Source: Pseudactinotalea suaedae (GTDB lineage: Bacteria; Actinomycetota; Actinomycetes; Actinomycetales; Beutenbergiaceae). Taken from it: DNA of 64,000 nucleotides. The stretch is from positions 62,001 to 126,000 of the forward strand of contig NZ_WNXY01000013.1 in assembly GCF_009733815.1 (NCBI RefSeq), in the 5' to 3' direction. How positions within the stretch are numbered: the first letter of the stretch is position 1; every line of letters starts with the position of its first letter. Positions 43,339 through 50,568 of the stretch are shown here, piece after piece. The notes beneath the pieces were generated by a model. That model saw only the letters and a program-made list of their open reading frames with translations. It ran no database searches and was not told the origin of the DNA. The position numbers and the translations under genes were made by a program.

Positions 43339-44001
43339 CTAGCCGCGTGCGAGCCGGGGGGCGCCCCGCGGCGCGGCGGGCAGCTTCCGGTCGATCAGGG
43401 CGGCGAGAGCGAACAGCGCCAGGAACAGCGCCGTCACGCCGGCCGCGTTGATCAGTGTCTGCGGGTACCCGAGCTCGCCGACGTCGATGAAGGGGTAGGG
43501 GTACCAGCCGTTGATCTCACCCATGGCGAGCGTGCAGCCCAGCCACAGCACCGGCCAGATCAGCGCCAGGCCGATCGTCGAGAGCCTGATCCGCGGGCGC
43601 GGCCCGAACAGCAGCCAGCCGACGAACGCGAGCGCGGGCACCACGATGTGCAGCAGCGTGTCCGCGAGCGCGTCCGCGCCGGTCAGGCTCATCGACGGCC
43701 GCAGCAGGAACCAGGCGACGAGCCCGGTCACCGTGATGCCGATGACGGCGTCCAGGCGGAGCACCCGGAACCCGCGGCCGCTCGCCGCCGGGTTCGCCGA
43801 GAGGACGGCGGCAGCGATCGCGACGGCGATGTTCGACTGGATCGTGAAGTAGCTGAAGAGCCGCAGCATCCGGGTCGCCAGCGGTGGCACCTCGGTCTCG
43901 TCGAGAACCCGCCCGCCGTCGAGCACGAGCAGGGTCTGCAGGACCAGCGCTGCGACGGCCACCACCAGGGTGATGGCGTGCCAGACGCGAGCGGGGGTCA
44001 T
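43339..44001 (-). CDS. Pr6Pr family membrane protein
   Basis: This 220-residue protein has six hydrophobic segments and the Pr6Pr signature: FSYFTIQSNIAVAIAAAVL, LRPSMSLTG, LLHIVVPALAFVGWLLFGPRPRI and the loop NGWYPYPFIDVGELGYP. The family is common in actinobacteria and of unknown function. It is 57 bp downstream of no co-directional operon partner except the MarR gene upstream and the flippase downstream; linkage is unclear. Confidence 0.85.
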   Translation of the reverse strand: MTPARVWHAITLVVAVAALVLQTLLVLDGGRVLDETEVPPLATRMLRLFSYFTIQSNIAVAIAAAVLSANPAASGRGFRVLRLDAVIGITVTGLVAWFLLRPSMSLTGADALADTLLHIVVPALAFVGWLLFGPRPRIRLSTIGLALIWPVLWLGCTLAMGEINGWYPYPFIDVGELGYPQTLINAAGVTALFLALFALAALIDRKLPAAPRGAPRLARG

Positions 44002-44080
44002 GCGGCGTCACGGTACTCGCGGGTGACCTCGGTCCGGTAGTCCGCGTGGGGGCGCCGGTCGGCGTGCGCGGCAGCCCTCC

Positions 44081-44578
44081 TCAGGACTCGAACGAGATCA
44101 GCAGCGTGCGCAGCAGTGCGGCGAGCTGCTCCCGCTCGGCCGGCGAGAGCGCCGCGAGGATGCGGTCCTCGTTGGCCACGTGCGCGGCCATCGCCTCCTG
44201 GGTGAGCGCGACGCCCTCGGCGGTGAGCTCCACCGGCCACGACCGGCCGTCCTCCGCGGGCACGCGGCGCACCAGTCCGACCTCGGCGAGCCGGTCCACC
44301 CGCTTGGTGACGGCGCCGCTGGTCACCATCATCTGCTCACCGAGCTGGGTGGGGGTGAGCCGGTAGGGCGGGCCGTTGCGGCGCACGGTGACCAGCAGGT
44401 CGAAGTCGCCCTCGCCGAGACCGAACGTGGCGTAGACCTCCTTGAGGCGCACGTCGAGCGCTCGCGAGGCACGGCTGATGCGGCCGACGACCGCGATCGG
44501 GGAGGGGTCGAGGTCGGGGCGCTCCAGGCGCCACTGCGCGACGATCATGTCGACGAGATCACCGGCGTCGTGGTCCAT
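44081..44578 (-). CDS. MarR family regulator of adjacent exporter
   Basis: This 165-residue regulator has the MarR fold: YATFGLGEGDFDLLVTVRRNG, LTPTQLGEQMMVTSGAVTKRVDRLAEVGLVRR and VELTAEG. It is divergent from an EamA exporter with two TTCC-GGAA palindromes between, so it most likely represses both. On its own strand TATAGT (44590-44585) sits six bases before the ATG, which implies a leaderless message. Confidence 0.9.
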   Translation of the reverse strand: MDHDAGDLVDMIVAQWRLERPDLDPSPIAVVGRISRASRALDVRLKEVYATFGLGEGDFDLLVTVRRNGPPYRLTPTQLGEQMMVTSGAVTKRVDRLAEVGLVRRVPAEDGRSWPVELTAEGVALTQEAMAAHVANEDRILAALSPAEREQLAALLRTLLISFES

Positions 44579-44584
44579 GGTTGC

Positions 44585-44610
44585 ACTATACCTTCCACGG
44601 AAGGTATTAT
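44585..44610. promoter_or_regulatory. Divergent leaderless promoters, MarR and EamA genes
   Basis: A minus-strand -10 box TATAGT at 44590-44585 and a plus-strand -10 box TATTAT at 44605-44610 are each six to seven bases from the start codon they serve (44578 and 44618). Transcription would begin at or next to the ATG, so both messages lack a leader and ribosome site. This arrangement is frequent in actinobacteria. Confidence 0.6.
44588..44607. promoter_or_regulatory. MarR operator 1, exporter divergon
   Basis: ATACCTTCC-AC-GGAAGGTAT: perfect 9-bp arms, between the two -10 boxes and overlapping both. A bound dimer would block both promoters. Confidence 0.85.
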
Positions 44611-44625
44611 ATCTTCCATGGAAAT
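44611..44625. promoter_or_regulatory. MarR operator 2, over the EamA start codon
   Basis: A weaker copy, TCTTCC-AT-GGAAAT, centred 21 bp (two helical turns) from operator 1. Its centre AT is part of the EamA start codon, so the regulator would also cover the start of transcription and translation. Confidence 0.7.
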
Positions 44626-45514
44626 TACTTCGGTGCGTGCGGGACTGCTGGCGGCGTTCGCCGCTGCGGCATGGGGGACGACGTACGTCGTCACCGGCGC
44701 GCTGCTGCCGCCCGATCGGCCGCTGTTCTCCGCCGTGGTGCGCGCGCTGCCGATCGGCCTGGTGATGCTGGCCTGGCGGCGGCAGCTGCCGCAGGGACGC
44801 TGGTGGTGGCGCACCGCGGTGCTCGCGCTGTGCACGATCGGGCTGTTCTTCCCGCTGCTGTTCCTGGGCGCCTACCTGCTGCCGGGCGGCCTCGCCTCGA
44901 CCCTCCAGGCGGCGTCACCGCTGCTCGTGATGGCGATCGCCTGGCCGCTGCTGCGCGAGCGGCCCACGCTGCTGCGGGTGGCTGCCGCTCTCGTCGGCCT
45001 GGTCGGTGTGACGCTGCTGGTGGTCCGGGCGCCGAGCGCGCTCGAGCCCTGGGGCGTCGCGGCTGCGCTCGCCTCGATGACGGTCTCCGCCCTCGGGTTC
45101 GTGCTGATCAAGCGCTGGCCGGCGCCGACCGACATGATCACGGTGACCTCCTGGCAGCTCGTCATGGGTGGTCTGGTGCTGCTGCCGATCGCGTTGGTCG
45201 TCGAGGGCGCGCCGCCTGCCATCGACGTCCCGGCAGCGCTGGGATACGCGTGGATCGCGGTCGTCGGGACCGGGGTGGCGTACGTGTGCTGGTTCACCGG
45301 TCTGGCCCACCTGCCGGCCGCCGCCGTCTCCTTGATCGGTCTGGTGAACCCGGTCGTCGCCACCGTGCTGGGCGTGATCGTCATGCACGAGGCGTTCGGC
45401 GCGATGCAGGCGATCGGCGCCGGGCTGGTGCTCGGGAGCGTGCTGCTCGGGCAGCCGGCGATCGCGGAACGGTGGCGCCGCCGTCGGGCGCCCGAGATCT
45501 GCCCAGCCGCCTGA
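44618..45514 (+). CDS. EamA-type transporter (DMT superfamily)
   Basis: This 298-residue protein has ten hydrophobic segments in two EamA halves. The first opens AAWGTTYVVTGALLPPDRPLFSAVVRALPIGL; the second carries ALGFVLIKRW and YVCWFTGLAHLPAAAVSLIGLVNPVVATVLGVIVMHEAF. The family exports metabolites or drugs. Control by a divergent MarR suggests an efflux function induced by its substrate. The ATG at 44618 has no usable ribosome site, in line with a leaderless message. Confidence 0.92.
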   Translation: MEITSVRAGLLAAFAAAAWGTTYVVTGALLPPDRPLFSAVVRALPIGLVMLAWRRQLPQGRWWWRTAVLALCTIGLFFPLLFLGAYLLPGGLASTLQAASPLLVMAIAWPLLRERPTLLRVAAALVGLVGVTLLVVRAPSALEPWGVAAALASMTVSALGFVLIKRWPAPTDMITVTSWQLVMGGLVLLPIALVVEGAPPAIDVPAALGYAWIAVVGTGVAYVCWFTGLAHLPAAAVSLIGLVNPVVATVLGVIVMHEAFGAMQAIGAGLVLGSVLLGQPAIAERWRRRRAPEICPAA

Positions 45515-45534
45515 GCGGACTCTCGCGCACCGGC

Positions 45535-45561
45535 TGTCGAGAACGTCGCTCCTCGATCGTC
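45535..45561 (+). promoter_or_regulatory. ECF42-type promoter ahead of the YCII-YCII-sigma operon
   Basis: TGTCGA (45535-45540), a 17-bp spacer, CGTCAT (45558-45563). Identical elements and spacing occur at 27481. It suggests that the sigma factor transcribes its own operon. A 9-base block CCGAACGGC follows in the leader (45578-45586) and also behind the other copy (27520-27528). Confidence 0.65.
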
Positions 45562-45628
45562 ATCACGATGTCCGGCACCGAACGGCACCGGATCGACGAT
45601 GATGACCAACGAGGAGTGGAGGTTCGCG

Positions 45629-46018
45629 ATGGCCCAGTACATGGTGCTCATCCCTGATGACTACGACGCGTGGGAGGCGATGACGCCGCAGCAGCGCAAC
45701 GAGGTCTACGCCGAGCACGAGGTGTTCGCCGCACGGCTCGCGCGCGGAGGTCATCGCGTCACCGGAGGTGCCGAGCTGACCCTCCCGCGCACCGCACGCA
45801 CGGTCCGTTCCGGGCCGGACGGCATCACGGTCACCGACGGCCCGTACACCGAGGCCGTCGAGCAGCTGAGCGGCTACTACCTGATCGAGACCGACGATCT
45901 CCCGGATCTCGAGCAGGCCTGCGGGATCCTGGCGCACCACGTCCCGATCGAGATCAGGCAGCTGGGCCGTGCGGTCGAGGACGACGTGATGGTCGTGGCC
46001 GCCGAGGCGAGGACATGA
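45629..46018 (+). CDS. YCII-related (DGPF-type) protein
   Basis: This 129-residue protein is of the YCII family: YMVLIPDDYDAWEAMTPQQRNE, then VTDGPYTEAVEQLSGYYLIETDDLPDLEQACG with the family's DGP(Y/F) motif. Proteins of this type are the regular partners of ECF42 sigma factors. The ATG at 45629 has GTGGAGG ahead; an earlier ATG at 45599 adds ten residues. Its stop overlaps the next gene as ATGA. Confidence 0.9.
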   Translation: MAQYMVLIPDDYDAWEAMTPQQRNEVYAEHEVFAARLARGGHRVTGGAELTLPRTARTVRSGPDGITVTDGPYTEAVEQLSGYYLIETDDLPDLEQACGILAHHVPIEIRQLGRAVEDDVMVVAAEART

Positions 46019-46374
46019 AGTACATCGGGTTCCTGGTCGGCTACAACGATCCCGACTACAGCTGGGCGAGCGCCGGCGAGGCGGAGCAGGCAGCCGAGAT
46101 GGATGCGCACGGAGCCTTCACCGAGGCCGTGGAGCGCCGCGAGGACAGCACCCTCCTCGGTGGCGAGGCGTTGACCGACGGTGACAGCGCGACCGTGCTC
46201 CGCCAGGTCGACGGTGACGTGACGCTCACCGACGGCCCGTTCAGCGAGGCCACCGAGGGCATCGGCGGCTTCTACCTCCTGGACGCGCCGAACCTCGACG
46301 TCGCCGTCGAGCTGTTCGCCGCGCTGACGCCCTACGTGATCGAGATCCGCCCGGTCGACACCTCGGTCAGCTGA
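46015..46374 (+). CDS. YCII-related (DGPF-type) protein, second copy
   Basis: This 119-residue paralogue has YIGFLVGYNDPDYSWASAGEAEQAAEM and LTDGPFSEATEGIGGFYLLDAPNLDVAVELFA, with a textbook DGPF motif. It overlaps the first copy by 4 bases and ends 19 bp before the sigma-factor gene. The tandem layout YCII-YCII-sigma is characteristic of the ECF42 group. The chemical role of the family is not known to me. Confidence 0.92.
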   Translation: MKYIGFLVGYNDPDYSWASAGEAEQAAEMDAHGAFTEAVERREDSTLLGGEALTDGDSATVLRQVDGDVTLTDGPFSEATEGIGGFYLLDAPNLDVAVELFAALTPYVIEIRPVDTSVS

Positions 46375-46393
46375 CCCGGGCGCCGGCAGCCGC

Positions 46394-47650
46394 ATGACGA
46401 ACGAGGCGAGCGCCGCGCTCGAGAGGGCCTGGCAGCAGGAGTGGGGGCGGCTGCTGGGTCTGCTCGTCGGGCGGTTTCGCGACGTCGACCTGGCGGAGGA
46501 CTCGTTGGCGGACGCGTTCGAGTCGGCCGCGCGGACGTGGCCGACCGACGGCGTGCCGAGCAACCCCGCGGCATGGTTGCTGACCGCAGCCCGCCGCCGG
46601 GCGCTCGACAAGGTCCGCGGCGCCGAGACCGCTCGTCGCAAGCTGCCGCTGCTCGTGGTCGACCACGTGCGGGAGGAGGAACGCGCACAGCGCGAGGAGG
46701 TGGTGGACATGGACGACGTCGGGGACGACGAGCTCAGGCTGCTGTTCCTCGCCTGCCACCCCGCGCTCGCGCCGGAGTCGCAGGCGGCGCTGGCGCTGCG
46801 GCTCGTGCTGGGCGTCCCGACGGCGGAGATCGCCCGGCTCTTCCTGGTCACCGAGCCGACCATGGCCGCCCGGATCACCCGGGCGAAGAAGAAGATCGCG
46901 ACGGCGGGGCTGCCGTTCACGTTGCCCGACGACGGCGCTCTGGCCGGTCGTGTCGAGGTCGCCTCGCAGGCGATCTACCTGTGCTTCACCGCCGGGTACG
47001 CGCCCGGCTTCGGCGACGCCGTGGTGCGTGCCGACCTCGCGGGTGAGGCGATCCGGCTGGCGCGGCTGCTCGCCGCGCTGCTGGAGCGTCGCGGCGAGGT
47101 GGCGCCCGCGGTGCTCGCGCTGCTCGCCCTCATGGTCCTGCAGCACTCGCGCCGGGACGCCCGCGTGAGCGCCGACGGCGAGCTGGTGCTGCTGGCCGAC
47201 CAGGACCGCTCGCGCTGGCACCACGAGGAGATCTCGGAGGGCCTGGCCCTGCTGGCCGCGTTGCCGCCGACCACCGGCAGGGCCGAGGAGCTGCGGCTGC
47301 AGGCCCGGATCGCGGCTCGCCACGCCACCGCGGTGCACCCCGAGGGAACGGACTGGAGCGCGGTCGCCGCCGACTACGTGCGGCTGGAGCGGCTCAGCGG
47401 GTCGCCGGTGGTGCGGCTCAACCGCGCGGTCGCCGTGGCCGAGGCCGACGGCCCCCGGGCCGGGCTCGCGCTGCTCGACGGCCTCGACGAGCTGCTGCCG
47501 CTGTCGCACCGGTTGCCCGCGGTGCGCGGTGAGCTGCTCGCCCGGGCCGGCGAGACGGACGCCGCGCGCCGGCAGCTGCAGGTCGCGATCGACCGCTGCC
47601 GCCACGAGGCCGAGCTCGCGCACCTGCGCGCCCGGCTCGCCACCCTGTGA
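46394..47650 (+). CDS. ECF42-type sigma factor with C-terminal TPR extension
   Basis: This 418-residue sigma factor has region 2 at the start (WGRLLGLLVGRFRDVDLAEDSLADAFESAARTWPTDGVPSNPAAWLLTAARRRALDKVR), region 4 at about 120-175 (RLVLGVPTAEIARLFLVTEPTMAARITRAKKKI) and a long helical C-terminal part with repeat character (DYVRLERLSGSPVVRLNRAVAVAEADGPRAGLALLDGL). That extension and the preceding DGPF genes define ECF42; the extension replaces a classical anti-sigma control. Its operon has a TGTCGA-17-CGTC promoter, so it is likely self-activating. Confidence 0.93.
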   Translation: MTNEASAALERAWQQEWGRLLGLLVGRFRDVDLAEDSLADAFESAARTWPTDGVPSNPAAWLLTAARRRALDKVRGAETARRKLPLLVVDHVREEERAQREEVVDMDDVGDDELRLLFLACHPALAPESQAALALRLVLGVPTAEIARLFLVTEPTMAARITRAKKKIATAGLPFTLPDDGALAGRVEVASQAIYLCFTAGYAPGFGDAVVRADLAGEAIRLARLLAALLERRGEVAPAVLALLALMVLQHSRRDARVSADGELVLLADQDRSRWHHEEISEGLALLAALPPTTGRAEELRLQARIAARHATAVHPEGTDWSAVAADYVRLERLSGSPVVRLNRAVAVAEADGPRAGLALLDGLDELLPLSHRLPAVRGELLARAGETDAARRQLQVAIDRCRHEAELAHLRARLATL

Positions 47651-47685
47651 CGCCACCCTGTGAGGTCCCGGTCCGGCCGCACCGC

Positions 47686-47763
47686 CGGGCAGAAGTCGTC
47701 GTCGGCCGACCCGCAGGCCCGGATGTGAACGCTCACCTCCCGTCTGGCGACGAGTTCTGCCCG
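47686..47763. repeat. Large inverted repeat with LacI-like core
   Basis: Arms CGGGCAGAAGTCGTCG (47686-47701) and CGACGAGTTCTGCCCG (47748-47763) pair at 15 of 16 positions around a 46-nt loop. In the loop GATGTGAACGCTCACCTC (47722-47739) pairs at 7 of 9 positions about a central CG, which is the shape of a LacI-family site. The space between the sigma gene and the monooxygenase gene holds nothing else that I can name. Confidence 0.6.
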
Positions 47764-47827
47764 CACGTCCTCCTGGGAGAGCGCAGCACGCCGGAAGATC
47801 CCCGGAGTCGGCGGCGTTGAGGCCGAC

Positions 47828-48985
47828 GTGAGCGCCCAGCCCGCGGTCCGCCCGCCCGAGGAGGCGGCGGTGACGCTGCCCGCTCGCGCGGACGTGGTGG
47901 TGATCGGCGCCGGCCAGGCCGGCCTGTCCGCCGCCTACCACCTGCGCCGGCGCGGCCTGGGGCCGGCGACCGAGGAGGCGAGCTCGACGGCGGAGGGCGA
48001 CCGGTCGCCGTCGGGCTCGTTCGTGGTGCTCGACGGCGAGCAGGGGCCGGGCGGGGCGTGGCGGCACCGCTGGCGCACGCTGCGGATGGCCACCGTCAAC
48101 AAGGTCCACGACCTGCCGGGCCGCGAGCTTCCCGAGGTGGACCCGTGCGCGCCCTCCCGCGAGGTGGTGCCCTCCTACTACGGGGAGTACGAGCGCGACT
48201 TCGACCTGCCGATCCTGCGGCCGGTGCACGTGCACCGGGTGGAGCGCGAGGATGCCGACCCGCGTGGCCGACTCCGGGTCGACACCGACGCGGGCCAGGT
48301 CTCGACCCGCGCCGTCATCAACGCGACCGGGACCTGGACGAAGCCGTTCTGGCCGATCTACCCGGGCCAGGACAGCTTCCGGGGCCGGCAGCTGCACACC
48401 GCCGACTACGTCGGCGCGGAGGAGCTCGCGGGCCAGCACGTGATCGTCGTGGGTGGCGGGATCTCGGCGGTGCAGCTGCTCGAGGAGATCTCCCACGTCG
48501 CCGGCACCACCTGGGTGACCCGGCGGGAACCGGTCTGGCGAGATCTGGACAGCTTCGACGCCGAGGCCGGGCGAGCCGCCGTGGCGCAGGTCGAGGACCG
48601 GGTGCGCCGGGGGCTGCCGCCCCGCAGCGTCGTGAGCGTGACCGGGCTGGTCTGGACACCCACGCTGCGTGCCGCGGCCGAGCGCGGCGTTCTGGAGCGG
48701 CGGCCGATGTTCTCCGAGATCACGCCGACCGGGGTCCGGTGGCCGGACGGCACCGAGCAGCGCGCCGACGCCATCTTGTGGGCGACCGGGTTCCGGTCGC
48801 AGCTGGACCACCTGGCCCCGTTGCAGCTGCGCGGCCGGGGCGGCGGCATCCAGATGGCGGGCACCCAGGTGGCCGCCGAGCCGCGCGTGCACCTGGTCGG
48901 CTACGGCCCCTCCGCCTCGACGATCGGCGCCAACCGGGCCGGGCGTGAGGCTGCCGCCGGCGTCGTGTCGTTGCTGAGCGGCTGA
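47828..48985 (+). CDS. FAD-dependent flavin-containing monooxygenase-like protein
   Basis: This 385-residue protein has an N-terminal FAD-binding motif VVVIGAGQAGLSAAYHLRR (the GxGxxG fold), a second nucleotide-binding motif VIVVGGGISAVQLLEE for NAD(P)H near residue 210, and ILWATGFRSQLDHL, the ATG motif of this group. A NATGTW at about 165 is also typical. The group covers monooxygenases and thioredoxin-reductase-like proteins; the substrate is unknown. The GTG at 47828 is the start. Confidence 0.87.
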   Translation: MSAQPAVRPPEEAAVTLPARADVVVIGAGQAGLSAAYHLRRRGLGPATEEASSTAEGDRSPSGSFVVLDGEQGPGGAWRHRWRTLRMATVNKVHDLPGRELPEVDPCAPSREVVPSYYGEYERDFDLPILRPVHVHRVEREDADPRGRLRVDTDAGQVSTRAVINATGTWTKPFWPIYPGQDSFRGRQLHTADYVGAEELAGQHVIVVGGGISAVQLLEEISHVAGTTWVTRREPVWRDLDSFDAEAGRAAVAQVEDRVRRGLPPRSVVSVTGLVWTPTLRAAAERGVLERRPMFSEITPTGVRWPDGTEQRADAILWATGFRSQLDHLAPLQLRGRGGGIQMAGTQVAAEPRVHLVGYGPSASTIGANRAGREAAAGVVSLLSG

Positions 48986-49001
48986 GCGAGCGAGCCCGTC
49001 G

Positions 49002-49694
49002 TCACTCCGAGACGAGGTCGGCGCTCAGGTGCGGCATCCAGTCGATGCTGTGGGCCGTGACCGTGGCGTAGTCGGTCTCGGGCTCGTCGGCGAAGAGGCT
49101 GATCGCGGTGTTGTGCTTGGTCACCCAGCCGGTCATCTGCTCGATGCCGAGGAAGGCGCGGAACAGGTGCTGGAAGAACGCCCCGTGCGTGAAGATCGCG
49201 ACCACGTCGTCCTGGTCGTGCTGCTCACGCAGGCCCGCGACCAGCGTGCGTGCCCGCTCGGCGCGCGCGGCGTCCTCGTGCTCGTAGGCCTTGGTGTACC
49301 AGCCGTCCGGGCCCGCGCTCGGGGGCAGCATCAGGCGGGCGCTCACCGCCTGCAGCACCGACGCCGCGGCACCCGGGTGCGGCGTGCGCTCACCGGCCTC
49401 GTCCTCGGTGAACGGGCCCGCCGTCTCGTGGGCGTCCAGGTGGCCGAGCAGCGGCAGGTCCAGCGCATCCGCCAGCGGCGCGGCGGTCTGCACCGCACGC
49501 GTCATCAGGCTCGTGTGGATGTGGGTGATCGACCAGGGCAGCACTCCGTCGGTCACCGCCTGGGCGAGCCGGGCCGACTGCGTCCGGCCGAGGTCGGTCA
49601 GCTCCGGGTCGTGGTGCCGGCCCGTCGAGACCCCGGTCTGCTCGTACAAGAGGTTGTTGGAGGACTGGCCATGTCTGATCACCACGAAGCGCAT
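49002..49694 (-). CDS. Histidine phosphatase family protein
   Basis: This 230-residue protein has the RHG phosphohistidine motif VIRHGQS at residues 5-11 and the second catalytic block IFTHGAFFQHLFRAFLG. SLMTRAVQTAAPLADAL is the third expected stretch. Members include phosphoglycerate mutases and small-molecule phosphatases; the substrate is not evident. The ATG at 49694 is chosen: it puts RHG at residues 7-9 as usual. The gene is convergent to the monooxygenase gene. Confidence 0.92.
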   Translation of the reverse strand: MRFVVIRHGQSSNNLLYEQTGVSTGRHHDPELTDLGRTQSARLAQAVTDGVLPWSITHIHTSLMTRAVQTAAPLADALDLPLLGHLDAHETAGPFTEDEAGERTPHPGAAASVLQAVSARLMLPPSAGPDGWYTKAYEHEDAARAERARTLVAGLREQHDQDDVVAIFTHGAFFQHLFRAFLGIEQMTGWVTKHNTAISLFADEPETDYATVTAHSIDWMPHLSADLVSE

Positions 49695-49764
49695 GCGTGA
49701 ATCTTCGTGGCAGGAGGGACCGTTCGCCAATTCGGGTGCGGCAGCGGGGCGAGAGCCCTGAGGG

Positions 49765-50568
49765 TCAGGTGATGCCGAGCGCGTCCAGCCACGACGCGGG
49801 GAGGTAGGCGTACCCGACGAACGCCACGACGTCGAGCAGGGTGTGGGCGACGACCAGCGGCATCACCCGCCGTCGACCCCATCGCGAGAGGTAGAAGCAG
49901 GTGAAGACGACGCCCATCGCGATGTTCGCGGCGAACGGTCCCCACCCCTGGTACAGGTGGTAGGAGCCGCGGATCAGCGAGGACGTCATCACGATCACGG
50001 CCACCCGCCAGCGCAGCTCCTGCAGCCGCTCCACCAGGTACCCGACGACGATGACCTCTTCGATCAGCCCGTTCTTCAGCGCCGCGAGGATCAGCACCGG
50101 CACCGTCCACCAGTAGTCGTCCAGCCCCGAGGCCGAGACCGCGACCGTGACCCCGAGCGCGCGGCCGGCGAGGTAGATCGCGAGCCCGGGGATGCCGATG
50201 GCCGCACCCAGCGCCAGCCCCCACAGGGCGTCCTTGCCGGGTCGCGAGCCGTCGAGACCGATCCGCCTGACGGCGCTGCGCCCACCCTCGGACAGCAGGT
50301 ACAGCGCGAGCGCCACCGGCACCAGCGCGAACCCGATCGAGAGCACCTGGTAGGTCAGGTCCAGCAGCGACCGGTCCGCCTGCGAGGTGTTGATCTCCGC
50401 GGTCTGCTCGCCGAGCGGGCCGCGGGTGAGGCGGTCGAGGATGTTGACGACCGCGTACACGCCCGAGCGACCGAGCGAGAGGCCCAGGACGATCCAGATC
50501 TCCGCCGTCAGCCGCCTGCGCCGCGCCGGCGTGGGGTCGGGCTCCGCCACCGCCGCCGTGCCGGTCAT
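49765..50568 (-). CDS. CPBP family intramembrane glutamic endopeptidase
   Basis: This 267-residue membrane protein has the CPBP (Abi/CAAX protease) signature. NGLIEEVIVVGYLVERL carries the glutamate pair, RGSYHLYQGWGPFAANIAMGVVF the second histidine motif, and VVAHTLLDVVAFVG the third. About seven hydrophobic segments are visible. The roles of such proteases range from protein maturation to bacteriocin immunity. The ATG at 50568 overlaps the stop of the upstream NAGS-like gene (ATGA), so the two are co-translated. Confidence 0.9.
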   Translation of the reverse strand: MTGTAAVAEPDPTPARRRRLTAEIWIVLGLSLGRSGVYAVVNILDRLTRGPLGEQTAEINTSQADRSLLDLTYQVLSIGFALVPVALALYLLSEGGRSAVRRIGLDGSRPGKDALWGLALGAAIGIPGLAIYLAGRALGVTVAVSASGLDDYWWTVPVLILAALKNGLIEEVIVVGYLVERLQELRWRVAVIVMTSSLIRGSYHLYQGWGPFAANIAMGVVFTCFYLSRWGRRRVMPLVVAHTLLDVVAFVGYAYLPASWLDALGIT

